Made by a program: the position numbers and the translations under genes. From Sphingomonas sp. Root241 (GTDB taxonomy: Bacteria; Pseudomonadota; Alphaproteobacteria; Sphingomonadales; Sphingomonadaceae), in the NCBI RefSeq assembly GCF_001428865.1, contig NZ_LMIV01000003.1:127742-191741 (forward strand): a stretch of 64,000 bases of DNA, written 5' to 3'. Of this stretch, positions 34,705-45,100 are shown piece by piece. The notes under the pieces were generated by a model, which saw nothing but the letters and a program-made list of their open reading frames with translations, was not told where the DNA came from and searched no databases. Each line of letters begins with the position of its first letter. Position 1 is the first letter of the stretch.

Positions 34705-35240
34705 CGCTGATCCTGTTCAACAAGCCCTATGATGTGCTGTGCCAGTTCACCGACGAAGGTTCGGGCCGGCCGACTTTGGCGGATTTCATCCAGGTGCCGG
34801 GAGTCTATCCGGCGGGGCGGCTCGATCGCGATAGCGAGGGGCTGCTCCTGCTCACCGACGACGGGAAGTTGCAGGCGCGGATCGCCGATCCAAGGTTCAA
34901 GCTGCCGAAATCCTATCTCGTGCAGGTCGAAGGCGATGTGGCCGAGGCCGCCCTCGCATCGCTGCGGCAGGGCGTCCGCCTGAAGGACGGTATGACTCGC
35001 CCCGCCGAGGCCGAGCGCATCGCTCCGCCTGCGCTCTGGCCGCGCGATCCGCCGGTGCGGTTCCGCAAGACCGTGCCCGATTGCTGGATCAGGCTGACGA
35101 TCCGCGAAGGGCGCAACCGGCAGGTGCGCAGGATGACCGCCGCGATCGGCCATCCGACCCTGCGGCTGGTGCGCTGGAGCATCGGCGACTGGACGCTCGA
35201 CGGAGTCGCGCCGGGGGAATGGCGGGAGGCTGGCGCTTAG
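34701..35240 (+). CDS. rluE: 23S rRNA pseudouridine synthase, RluE-like
   Basis: A protein of 179 residues, matching the short RsuA/RluE branch without S4 domain. [14 protein letters not shown] opens the protein, [17 protein letters not shown] contains the catalytic Asp (D42), and KSYLVQVEG and [25 protein letters not shown] complete the fold. E. coli RluE modifies U2457 of 23S rRNA; the same target is likely. ATG 34701 overlaps the previous stop. Confidence 0.9.
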   Translation: MTLILFNKPYDVLCQFTDEGSGRPTLADFIQVPGVYPAGRLDRDSEGLLLLTDDGKLQARIADPRFKLPKSYLVQVEGDVAEAALASLRQGVRLKDGMTRPAEAERIAPPALWPRDPPVRFRKTVPDCWIRLTIREGRNRQVRRMTAAIGHPTLRLVRWSIGDWTLDGVAPGEWREAGA

Positions 35241-35241
35241 C

Positions 35242-35424
35242 CTAGCGGGTCCGCGTCCGATCGATCAGCCACACGGCAACCAGCAGCACCAGCCCGACGC
35301 CGAGCCCCGCGACGAAGCCGATCGAGGCCTCGCCCCGGCCGGCGCCGATGATGGTGCCGGCGAGCAGGCTGACCGCGAGCAGGAAACCGCCGGCCATCGG
35401 CGTGCGGGAGGGAGGATTTGCCAT
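35242..35424 (-). CDS. 60-residue two-helix membrane protein
   Basis: A protein of 60 residues: MANPPSRTPMAGGFLLAVSL starts a first helix that is followed by GRGEASIGFVAGLGVGLVLLVAVWLIDRTRTR. Two membrane helices and a basic tail. No family recognised. Only one base separates its stop from the stop of rluE on the other strand. Confidence 0.7.
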   Translation of the reverse strand: MANPPSRTPMAGGFLLAVSLLAGTIIGAGRGEASIGFVAGLGVGLVLLVAVWLIDRTRTR

Positions 35425-35572
35425 GGGCGGGCCTTAGCGGGTCGTGCGGCGCGGCGCCACTGTTGGACTTAATGGTTAGCGGCGCTTCACCTTGCTGAGC
35501 CGCGAAAGCTTTAGAATCGCTGGGGTAAAGGAGAGCGCATCGAGTCTCAGGACGCGTGCAGCCGGAGTATCC

Positions 35573-35785
35573 ATGGAATATCTGCCCTATCTCGGAGATG
35601 CGCGCGAAGTCGCCGACGCGGACGAACTGATCCGTTCGTTCGGACAGGATGCCGGCTCCGAAGCGGCGGCACGCGCCGATCGCAGCCGCGATCTCGGCAA
35701 CCACATCCATTTCTGCCGCTGGCGCCAGATCGAGCGGCTGGTGCTGCTGATGTCGATCCCGCGCGCGGTGGGGACGGTGCACTAG
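35573..35785 (+). CDS. 70-residue soluble protein of unknown function
   Basis: A protein of 70 residues with HIHFCRWRQIERLVLLMS near the end, a Cys/His/Arg-rich helix, and an acidic N-terminal half (YLPYLGDAREVADADELIRS). Its pattern (helix, charged loop, helix) and moderate conservation-like composition suggest a real gene. ATG 35573 follows CCGGAG. No family recognised. Intergenic spacing to the transporter is 84 bases. Confidence 0.6.
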   Translation: MEYLPYLGDAREVADADELIRSFGQDAGSEAAARADRSRDLGNHIHFCRWRQIERLVLLMSIPRAVGTVH

Positions 35786-35869
35786 GGGGCTCTACCAATG
35801 CGCCGGAACGGAGCCGAAACGCCGCTCGGGGGTTAAGGTTGTCCCTTCCAAGGATGCCCCGGCCCACGA

Positions 35870-37639
35870 ATGACGCTTCCCCAAATTCTGTCGGTCGTCG
35901 TTCTCGCCGGCATGATGCTGCTCTTCATCTGGGGACGATTTCGCTACGATCTCGTCGCGATCATGGCGCTGCTGGCGGCTCTGGCGCTGGGGATCGTCAA
36001 GCCCAAGCACGCCTTTAGCGGCTTTTCCGACGACATCGTGATCATCGTCGGATCGGCGCTGGTGCTGTCGGGCGCGGTGCAGCGATCGGGAGTGATCGAG
36101 AGCGCGATGCTGGTGCTCCAGCGGCGCGTGCGGCGGGTCCGTTCGCAATTGCTGCTGCTCTGCGCGAGCGTGGGATTCGCCTCGGCGCTGGTCAAGAATA
36201 TCGGCGCGCTGGCGATGATGATGCCGGTGGCGTTCCAGATGGCCAAGCGCTCGGACAGGAGCCCTGCGGTTTTCCTGATGCCGATGTCGTTCGCGTCGCT
36301 GCTCGGCGGGTTGATCACGCTGATCGGCACCTCGCCCAACATCATCGTCAGCCGCGTGCGCGAGGAGATGACCGGCGAGCCGTTCGAGATGTTCGACTAT
36401 GCCCCGGTGGGGCTGGGGCTCACGCTTGTCGGGCTGATCTTCCTGCGTTTCGCTTATCGGCTGCTGCCGCGCGGCCGCCGTGCGGCGCCGACGCTCGGCG
36501 AGGCGATGGACATCCAGGACTATGTGACCGAGGCCGGGATCCCCGCCGGGTCGCCAGCGATCGACGAGACCGTATCGGCGTTTCGCGAGCGGCACGAGAA
36601 CGAAGTGCACGTCACTGCGATCCTGCGCGCGGGGATGCGCAGCTCGCCCTTTCCGGACACCATTCTCAAACCCGAGGACGTGCTGATCCTCGCCGGCGCG
36701 CCCGACAGCCTCGAGCGCGTGATCGCCGCCGACGGGCTCGAGCTCGAGGGCCAGCACCGCGACAAGCCCGAGGGATCGGGCAGCGTGGGCGTGCTGGAAG
36801 CGGTGATCGGCACGGACAGTCCACTGATCGGGCGGACGGCCGGCCGGCTGGGATTGCACGAACGCTTCGGCGTGAACCTGATCGCAGTGTCGCGACAGGG
36901 CGAGAGGCTGGCGACGCGGCTGGGCGAGATCGAACTGAGCGCGGGCGATGTGATCGTGCTGCAGGGGCCGCTCGACCTGCTGTTCGAGCGGCTGGGCGAG
37001 CTCGGTTGCCTGCCGCTCGCGGAGCGGACGCTGCGGCTGGGCAGCGCACGCAAGGGGCTGCTGCCGTTGGCAATCCTGGCAGTGGCGATGCTGGCGACGG
37101 CGACGGGCATTGTGCCGGTGGCGGTGGCATTCTTCGCGGCGGCGGGACTGACGGTGGTCAGCGGCGCGCTGCCGGTTCGCGAGGCATACGACCATATCGA
37201 ATGGCCGATCCTCGTGATGCTCGGCGCGCTGATCCCGGTGAGCGACACGCTGCGCACGACCGGTACGACCGACCTGATCGGCGACTGGCTCTCGCATTTC
37301 GCGTCGACCCTGCCGCCGTGGGGGGCGGTGGCGCTGATCCTCGCCGCGGCGATGGCGGTGACCCCGTTCCTCAACAACGCCGCGACGGTGCTGGTGATGG
37401 CGCCGATCGCCGCAACCTTCGCGACCGGGCTCGGCTATCGGCCGGAGGCGTTCCTGATGGCCACCGCGGTGGGCGCGGGCTGCGATTTCCTGACGCCGAT
37501 CGGTCACCAGTGCAACACGCTGGTGATGGGGCCGGGCGGGTACAAGTTCGGCGATTATGCCCGGCTGGGTGCCCCGCTGTCGCTGCTGGTGCTGGCGGTG
37601 GGTACGCCGCTCATCCTATGGACGTGGCCGGTACAGTGA
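35870..37639 (+). CDS. SLC13/DASS-type permease with central TrkA-C domains
   Basis: A protein of 589 residues. Two membrane halves (1-205 and 390-589) flank two TrkA-C domains (about 215-385, including HVTAILRAGMRSSPFPDTILKPEDVLILAG and GVNLIAVSRQGERLATRLGEIELSAGDVIVLQG). Conserved SLLGGLITLIGTSPNIIVSRVR and FLNNAATVLVMAPIA match the hairpin Na+/anion symporter signatures (SNT motifs). Family members move sulfate, dicarboxylates or similar anions with Na+. The substrate is not readable. The stop is followed by the quinone oxidoreductase gene 14 bases later, so they are probably co-transcribed. Confidence 0.9.
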   Translation: MTLPQILSVVVLAGMMLLFIWGRFRYDLVAIMALLAALALGIVKPKHAFSGFSDDIVIIVGSALVLSGAVQRSGVIESAMLVLQRRVRRVRSQLLLLCASVGFASALVKNIGALAMMMPVAFQMAKRSDRSPAVFLMPMSFASLLGGLITLIGTSPNIIVSRVREEMTGEPFEMFDYAPVGLGLTLVGLIFLRFAYRLLPRGRRAAPTLGEAMDIQDYVTEAGIPAGSPAIDETVSAFRERHENEVHVTAILRAGMRSSPFPDTILKPEDVLILAGAPDSLERVIAADGLELEGQHRDKPEGSGSVGVLEAVIGTDSPLIGRTAGRLGLHERFGVNLIAVSRQGERLATRLGEIELSAGDVIVLQGPLDLLFERLGELGCLPLAERTLRLGSARKGLLPLAILAVAMLATATGIVPVAVAFFAAAGLTVVSGALPVREAYDHIEWPILVMLGALIPVSDTLRTTGTTDLIGDWLSHFASTLPPWGAVALILAAAMAVTPFLNNAATVLVMAPIAATFATGLGYRPEAFLMATAVGAGCDFLTPIGHQCNTLVMGPGGYKFGDYARLGAPLSLLVLAVGTPLILWTWPVQ

Positions 37640-37653
37640 AGTTGGAGGCGTAT

Positions 37654-38628
37654 ATGGCACGGGCGGCGAAAATCGAGACGACGGGCGGACCCGAAGTGAT
37701 CGGCTGGGCCGATGTCGAACTCCCCTCGCCGGGTCCGGGCGAAGTGCGGATGCGCAACACTGTGGTGGGCCTCAATTTCATCGACACTTATTTCCGCTCG
37801 GGGCTGTATCCCGTGCCGCTGCCGAGCGGGCTCGGGCAGGAAGCGGCGGGCGTGATCGAGGCAGTGGGCGAGGGCGTCACCGGGTTCGCGCCGGGCGACC
37901 GCGTGGCGACGTTCGGGCCGCCGATCGGTGCTTATGCGACCGAGCGCAACCTGCCGGCGTCATCCTTGTTCAGGCTGCCCGATACGGTGGACGACGAGAC
38001 TGCGGCGGCGGCGTTGCTCAAGGGCTGCACAGCCGAGTTCCTGATCGAGCGTTGCGCGCGGGTGCAGCCGGGCTGGCCGGTGCTCGTCCACGCCGCGGCG
38101 GGGGGAGTCGGCCAGATCCTCGTTCAATGGCTCAAGGCGATCGGTGCCGAGGTGATCGGCACCGTCGGCAGCGAAGCGAAGGTCGCGGCGGCGCGTGGCG
38201 CGGGCGCGGATCATGTGCTGCTGTCGCGATCGGACGATATCGCCGCGCGGGTGCGCGACATCACCGGCGGCGCGGGAGTCGCAGTGGTGTTCGACGGCGT
38301 CGGCAAGGCGACCTGGGAAGCGTCGCTCGCCGCGACCCGGCGGCGCGGGCTGATCGTCAGCTATGGCAATGCCAGCGGCGCAGTGGAGGGCGTGCAACTC
38401 CGCACGCTCGCGAGCCACGGATCGCTGTTCGTCAGCCGCCCCACATCGTTCGATTATTATGTGACGCCCGAGGAACGCGCGGCGGGCGCGGGGCGGCTGT
38501 TCGCGATGCTGGAGAGCAAAGCGGTGCGCGTCGTTATCGGTCAGCGTTTCGCGCTGGCGGACGTCGCCGCCGCACACGCAGCGCTGGAAGCGGGCGAGAC
38601 GACCGGCTCGACGGTGCTGCTTCCCTGA
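37654..38628 (+). CDS. NADPH:quinone oxidoreductase (zinc-independent MDR family)
   Basis: A protein of 324 residues. The GroES-like half has GLNFIDTYFRSGLYPVPLPSGLGQEAAGVIEAVG; the Rossmann half has VLVHAAAGGVGQILVQWLKAIGAEVIGTVGS, the quinone oxidoreductase NADPH motif. C-terminal FDYYVTPEERAAGAGRLF and GKATWEASLAATRRRGLIVSYGNASG fit. No zinc ligands are present. ATG 37654 follows GGAGG. It is the last gene before the long region upstream of the giant adhesin gene. Confidence 0.92.
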   Translation: MARAAKIETTGGPEVIGWADVELPSPGPGEVRMRNTVVGLNFIDTYFRSGLYPVPLPSGLGQEAAGVIEAVGEGVTGFAPGDRVATFGPPIGAYATERNLPASSLFRLPDTVDDETAAAALLKGCTAEFLIERCARVQPGWPVLVHAAAGGVGQILVQWLKAIGAEVIGTVGSEAKVAAARGAGADHVLLSRSDDIAARVRDITGGAGVAVVFDGVGKATWEASLAATRRRGLIVSYGNASGAVEGVQLRTLASHGSLFVSRPTSFDYYVTPEERAAGAGRLFAMLESKAVRVVIGQRFALADVAAAHAALEAGETTGSTVLLP

Positions 38629-38683
38629 TCCCAGGCCGAGGATCCATTCAAATCGTTGATTTGATGTAAGCTCTCTCCCTTTT

Positions 38684-38790
38684 CGTCATCCCCGCGAAGG
38701 CGGGGACCCATCTCCAACATCATCCGCGAGCGTGCCGGTGCATTTTGCCGCTCGTTCAGGAGATGGGTCCCCGCTTTCGCGGGGATGACG
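38684..38790. repeat. REP-like inverted element, copy 4
   Basis: A 107-base element with ends CGTCATCCCCGCGAAGGCGG and CGCTTTCGCGGGGATGACG inverted, and inner ACCCATCTCC / GGAGATGGGT. The centre CCGGTGCATTTTGCCGCTCG equals that of copy 3, so these two are recent relatives although 4.5 kb apart. Confidence 0.88.
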
Positions 38791-39108
38791 GATTGAGTGT
38801 GTTCTCATCCGGAGCAAGTGTTTGGTAACAATGCCAATTGACGGGATCAGGTTGCTGCTTTGCAATGGCTACGTAGCGCACATGGGAGCAGGCGGAAATT
38901 TGATATAGGAGCAAATGCGTCAATGCGGTTACAAGTCGATATCCTATACTCCCTCCAGCTCCACAAGAATCCTGGTAATTGCGTGTCCCGAAAGGAGGCA
39001 GGTGTAATCTAACTTGTCTCTACCCACTGGTAATCATTGACGCCTCTTGCTTGTTGCAGGTTTCCCCCTGTGCTAATTCGCGACGCAGGTGTCGCCGGGG
39101 GTTCGACA

Positions 39109-39129
39109 ACGTCCGCTACAGACGGACGT
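39109..39129 (+). promoter_or_regulatory. Leader hairpin upstream of the giant gene
   Basis: ACGTCCG (39109-39115) and CGGACGT (39123-39129) are perfect inverted copies around CTACAGA, 64 bases before the ATG. Together with following GC-rich pairing it could stabilise or attenuate a very long mRNA. Function inferred only from structure. Confidence 0.4.
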
Positions 39130-39193
39130 GCGAACGCGCACGCTTAACGGGAACGTCTGCCGCTGATCGCGGCGGGCGGACGGGGGAACATCA

Positions 39194-42100
39194 ATGCGCA
39201 AGTCCAGCAAGGCACGGCTATTTTCGACGTGCCTGACCGGAGCCATTCTCGCGGCGGCGTCGCCCGCCTGGGGACAGACCAGCGATGCGCCGACCTGGAA
39301 GCCGCGCGCGGAAGTCGATGCCCAGGTGGGCAAGGACATCGGCGTCTCGACCTCACTGTTCGCGCCGATCGCGCAGAACGATTCGAGCCTCGTCTATGTC
39401 GACGGCCGGATCGGCTATGACCAGCGCTTCGACCGCAACGGCTCGGCCACTATCGGGGCGCGCGTCCGCGTGGGCGAGGACGTCGCCATCGGCGTCAATG
39501 CCGGTGCCGATTTCTACCGCTCGGACATCGGCTCGCGCGATCAGGCGGCGGTGTCGATGGGGCTCGAGGGTTTCACTTCGGTGTTCGACGCCCGGGTCAA
39601 TTACCGGTTGCCGCTCAGCAAGACCCGGACGATCGGCTATATCGATCCCGCTGCCTCGGGTTCGGCCGCTCTGGTGCTCGAGAACAATCGGCTGATCGAA
39701 CGGCATAGCGGCTTCCGTCTCGAGGCGGTTCCGCTCCAGGGCTTCAACGGCGAGGCGGGCGTACGCCTGCCGGTGGGCGGCAACGCGAGCATCCGCGGCT
39801 CGGTGGGCGGCTTCGATTATTGGGACAAGGATGCCGACGAGAATTACCGCGGGATCCGCGGCGGGCTCGAAATGGACATCGAGGACCGGAACAGCGGCGC
39901 GCGCTTCACGTTCGGCGGCACGGTCGAACACGACAATCGCTTCGGCACCGACGCGCGGGCGACGGTGCGGCTGTCGGTCCCGTTCGGCGGCCGCTCGGGC
40001 GATCGCGGCGCCGTACCGACCGGTCTCGATCGGCAGATGGGCGACCGCGTGCGCCGCGACTATGTCGCGCGTTCGGGCAGCCGCTATCGGGACCTGACGA
40101 CCAGCCGCTTCGCAGTCGACGCACGTACGGGCAACGAGTTCGGCGGCTTCTATTATGCGAGCGGCACGGGCGTCGCCGGGGCGGCGGGAACGCTGGCCAC
40201 GCCGACGACGATAAACGATGCCGTGACTCGCGCGGGCGCCAATGGCGTCGTCGTGGCACTCGGCAGCGGCGGCAACATCACCACGCCGGGCGTGACGCTC
40301 GCCACCAATCAATATCTGCTCGGCGGCGCGGGCGCAGTCGATGTGCGCCTGCTCAACGGCAGCACCGCCCAGTTCGCGCTGGGCGGCACCAACGGCGTGA
40401 TCGTCGGCAGCAATGCCGCGGGCGCGACGGTGACGCTGGGCCAGGGATCGGTGGTTCGCGACGTCACGATCCGCGGCGCGGGCACGGGCATTGCCGCGAA
40501 CGGCGTCGGGGGATTCGCGATCGATCGGGTGATCGTCGAGAATACCGGCGGCGCGGGCATTTCGCTGACCAATACCCTGGGCTCGGTGGCGCTCACCGGC
40601 CTTACCGTCCGTGGGGGCACGGGCGCGGGCGTACTGGTCAACGGCGGCAGCAGCGTCAGCCTTGCCAATTCGACGATTTCGGGCGGTGCGGGCGCAGTCG
40701 ACATCAATGATGGGGGCGCGAACCTCGCGGTCTCGCTGTCGGGCCTGACGCTATCGGCGACCGGCGGCAACGTGCTCGACATCGACGGATCGGGCGCGGG
40801 CACCGTCACCGTCACCGGCCTTTCCGGAATCACGATCCGCGGCGGCACCGGCGAGACCGGCGGCCTCAGCGTGCGTTCGGCGACCTTCGACGCCAATACC
40901 ACCACGGCGGGGATCCAGACGGTCAATGCCGGGCGGATGGAAGTCGGCACCACTGCCGCGCGCGTGAACGGGCAGGGCGTGTTCCTCACCGACGTTATCG
41001 GTAGCCTGAGCTTCACCGATCTCGATATCGCCAACAGCGGCGCCACCGGACTCCACGTCGTCAATTCCAAGGTCAACGGCTTCACGCTGGCGACGCTGGA
41101 CGGCACGATCGACACCGTCGGCGGCACCGCGGCGGACCTCGACCCGCTGGTCATCGACCTCAACTTCGCCAGCATCAGCTCGGTCGGCGCGGCCGGGCCG
41201 GGCGTGATCCTCAACACCGTGCAGGGCGGCGGGACCGGCGGCAACGCGCTCACCATCGGCACGCTGACGATCTCGAACAGCGGCGGCGACGGGCTGGTCA
41301 TCCTCAATTCGACCGGCCTGGTGCGCGTCAATGGCGGCGCGATCACCAATAGCGGCGGCAGCTCGGTCCGGATCGGCACGCAGGGCGTCGCCGGCAGCGG
41401 CGGCAGCACCAATCTGCTGTTCGGCGCGTCGGTCACCGATCCGACCGGCACCGCCGCCATCGTCGCGATCTTCAACACATCGGGCACGCTCAACTTCACC
41501 GGACCGATCAGCGGCCGCGGACCGATCCTGGTTCGGGATACGCTGGCCGGATCGGCGATCAGCTTCGGCGCGATCACGCTCACCGGCACCGCGGGCGACG
41601 CGATTACCCTGGGTAACCTCGCGGGATCGATCAACTTCGCCGGGCTGGTGACGATTGCCAATCCGGGCGCCAACGGCATCGTCATCGGCAACGTGCCGGG
41701 CGGCGTCACCTTCGGCAATGTCGACATCACCGGGCTCGGCAACTTCACCGGCCTCGACGTGACCGGCGCGCACGGCAATGTGCTGTTCAACACGCTCGAC
41801 ATCACCGGCACCGGCGCCGGCAAGGGCATCGACGTCACCGGATCGACCAATGCCGGCAATGTGATCGTCCTCAACGGCAGCATCATCCAGGGTGTGAACA
41901 TCGGTGTCGACCTGACCCAGGCCAACATGACCGGTCAGTTCCGCTTCGGCGACGGCAATCCGGTGCCGCTGAACAGCACGATCGCTGCCAATATCCCGAT
42001 CGTCATCGCGCTGATGAACGCTTCGAACGGAAGCTATAATTTCGCCGATGCCAATCTGGTGGGCGACACCTCCAACCTGACCGGCGCTGGCTTCACGGCT

Positions 42101-45100
42101 TATTATGCGCGCGTCGGGGCGACGGGCGCGGGCACGCGCAGCGATCCGGGCAGCCTGGCCGGGGCGGACGCCTCGAACGCGCAATATATCGTGCTGCTCA
42201 ACGATCCGGCGGGCGGACAGGACGTGTTCGACGCGGCGAGCGCGGGCGGATCGTTCGATCTCGCCGCCGGGCAATCGCTGGTCAGCTTCCTCAACGGCGA
42301 TTTCGTCGCCGTCAGCGGCGCGGGCTTGCCTGCCAACCTCACCGTCAGCGGGATCGGGCCCGCCGGAATCACCAATGTCTATGCCGGCTCGGGCGGCGCG
42401 GTATTGACGACGACCACCGCCGGTTCGGCGACGGTCAACCTGTCGAACAATTCGCGGATCGACGGGCTCGTCATCCGCAATGCGGGCAATGACGTGGGTG
42501 TGGAGGGCGTCGGCGTCAGCGGCGTGACGATCGCCAATTCGGATATCGGCGGAAGCGCCGGCGCGATCGCGATCAGCGACGGCGGAGCGGCCGCATCGGT
42601 GACGCTCACCCATCTCGACCTCTCGTCCTCGGCCGGCACGACGCTGAGCCTGAGCGGGGCGGGCGCGGGAACGCTGACCGTCTCGGCGTCGGACGTCGAC
42701 ATCGCAGCGACCGGAACCAGCGCCGCGGCGTCGCTGATCGATCTGAACTCGGGCGGGATCGCATTCGGCACGATCTCGACGGGCATCTCGGCGGGCAGCG
42801 CGCTCACCGTCCAGGGCGTGACCGGCGGCGGCGTCGCGATCGGCAGCGTCGCGGTGGGCGGCACCGGTGCCGGTGCGGGCGTTGCGATCAGCGGCAACAG
42901 CGCCGCAGTGACCATCGGCGCCGTCAGCGTGGCGGGCAGCGCCGGCGACGCGCTTCAAATCACCGGCAACAGCGGTGCTGTCTCGGTGGGCGCCGTCAGC
43001 GCCTCGGCCAGCGGCGGCGACTCCGTCGAGTTGAGCGGCAATAGCGGTACGATCGCGTTCGGCGCACTCAGCTCGAGTGGCGCGGCCGGGGCGGGGCTGA
43101 ACCTCCTGAACACGCTGGGCAACGTCACGGTCGGCAGCGCGTCGATCAGCGGCGGCGTCACCGGCGTATCGATCAACGGCGTGAGCGCGGCCGGCACCGT
43201 GACGATCGCCGGGCTCGCGGTCACCGGCAGCGGCACCGGCGTCGCGCTCGCCGATGTCGACGGCGCGGTGTCGTTCACCGGCACGACAAGCATCGCCAAT
43301 CCCGGCACATCGGGCATCGTGATCGGCGCGGGCAGCGCCGGCACGATCAGCTTCGGCGATGTCGACATCACCGGGCTGGGCGCGGGCACCACCGGCGTCG
43401 ATGCGCGCAATGCATCGGGCACGGTCAACTTCAATACGCTCGACATCACCGGCAGCTCGACCGCGGGCACGCGCGGCATCGACCTGACCGGCGCGGCCTT
43501 CGCCACCAATTTCACCACCACCGAGAGCGGTAGCATCACCGGCGTCGGCATCGGCGTCGATCTTACCAACGCCGCGATCACCGGCAGCTTCCGCTATGGC
43601 GACGGCTCGAACACCGATGCCGACGGCGCGGCCTCGTCGATCAACGCGGTCACGCCGATCGTCATCACCGGCATCAATGTCGGAACCGGCAGCTACAATT
43701 TCCTCGACGTCGCGCTCACCGGCGACACCAGCACGCTGACCTCATCGGCAACGCTCTATTTCGTCAAGGCCGGCGCAACCGGCGTGGGCACGATCGCGGA
43801 TCCGGGCAGCCTTGCGGGCGCCGAAGCCTCCGCGGCCGATACGATCATCCTGCTCAACGATCCGACGGGCGGGCAGGACATTCTCGACGCGGCGGGCGCG
43901 GGCGGATCGTTCGATCTGGCGGCCGGACGGTCTCTGCTCAGCTTCCTGAACGGTGACACGCTGACGCTGCCGGGTGGCGCTCCGGCGAACCTGCTGCTGT
44001 TCGGCATTCCGTCGGGCCAGATCGGCAATCCCTTTGCCGGATCGGGCGCCCCGGTCCTGACCACCACGATGGCAGGCGCGAACACCGTAAACCTGGGCGG
44101 AAGCAACCTCCTCGACGGCCTGATCATCGGCAATGGCGTCAACGGGATCGGCGTGGTCGGCGACGGGGTCGCCAACATCACGATCCGCAACAGCCACATC
44201 TCGGGCCCGGGGGGTGCGATCGCGCTTTCCGATGCCGGCCTGAACGCGAGCGTGGCGCTGAGCAACCTGACGCTTTCGTCGACGGGCGGCATGGTCGCCT
44301 TCCTCGACGGGACCGGCGGCGGGACGCTGGCGGTCACCCAGTTGAGCGGCATCACCATCCTGGGCGGCAATGGCGAGACGGACGGCTTCTATGCCGACGG
44401 CGTGCTGTTCGACGCCGATCTCGCCACGGCGGGCGCGCAGGCGGTGACCGGTTCGATGACGATCGGTACGGCGGCCGCACGCGTCGACGGCACCGGCCTG
44501 ACCGTCAACGCCAGCGACGGCAGCCTCGATTTCGTCACCCTCGACGTAGTGAATGCCAATGATGTCGGCGTCCTGCTCACCGGAAATCTCGACCTGACGG
44601 CGATCGTCCGCGCAGGCTCGATCGATACGCTGGGGGGCGATGCGCTGGTCGGCGTCAACGCCGCGCTGACGCTTGATTTCGGCAGCATCGTCGCCACCGA
44701 TGGCGGGATCTTCATGATCAACACCGCCGCCGCCAATGCGGGTGAGCCTGTGCTCAACGTGGCCATGCTCGATCTCACCGACGGCGGTCTCCTTCTCGCC
44801 GGCAGCGGCGATTATGTGTTCACCAACGCGTCGATCACCGACAGCGCGGGCATCGCGGTCTTCCTGACCGATTCGGCCAATCTCGATTATTCGGGCGACA
44901 TCACCACCAGCCTCGGCGGCGCGGTCACGCTGGCGTTCGTCTCGCACACCGGCACCGCCAGCTTCCATGACGGCACGATCGACGTGACCGACGGCGACGG
45001 CTTCCAGTTCATCGACGCCGACGGCACCTATTCGTTCACCGGTACGGCTACGCTCCATGGCGGCGACGCCGGAATCAACGTCGCGAACGGCTCCTCGGGC

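Larger units (their letters stand above)
38629..39193. other. 565-base gene-free leader region ahead of the giant gene
   Basis: It holds a REP-like element (38684-38790), then a stretch of about 270 bases (38793-39060) visibly richer in A/T than anything nearby, with GATATAGG, GATATCCTATA and repeated GGTAA words that could hold promoters. A GC-rich leader (39065-39193) with strong hairpins runs to the ATG. The frame around 38979-39236 has no protein-like signal. No tRNA seen. Confidence 0.65.

Noticed and set aside
38979..39236. An 85-codon frame upstream of and overlapping the giant gene
   Set aside because: No plausible start context, Arg/Cys-rich composition and it overlaps the leader and signal peptide coding region in another frame.
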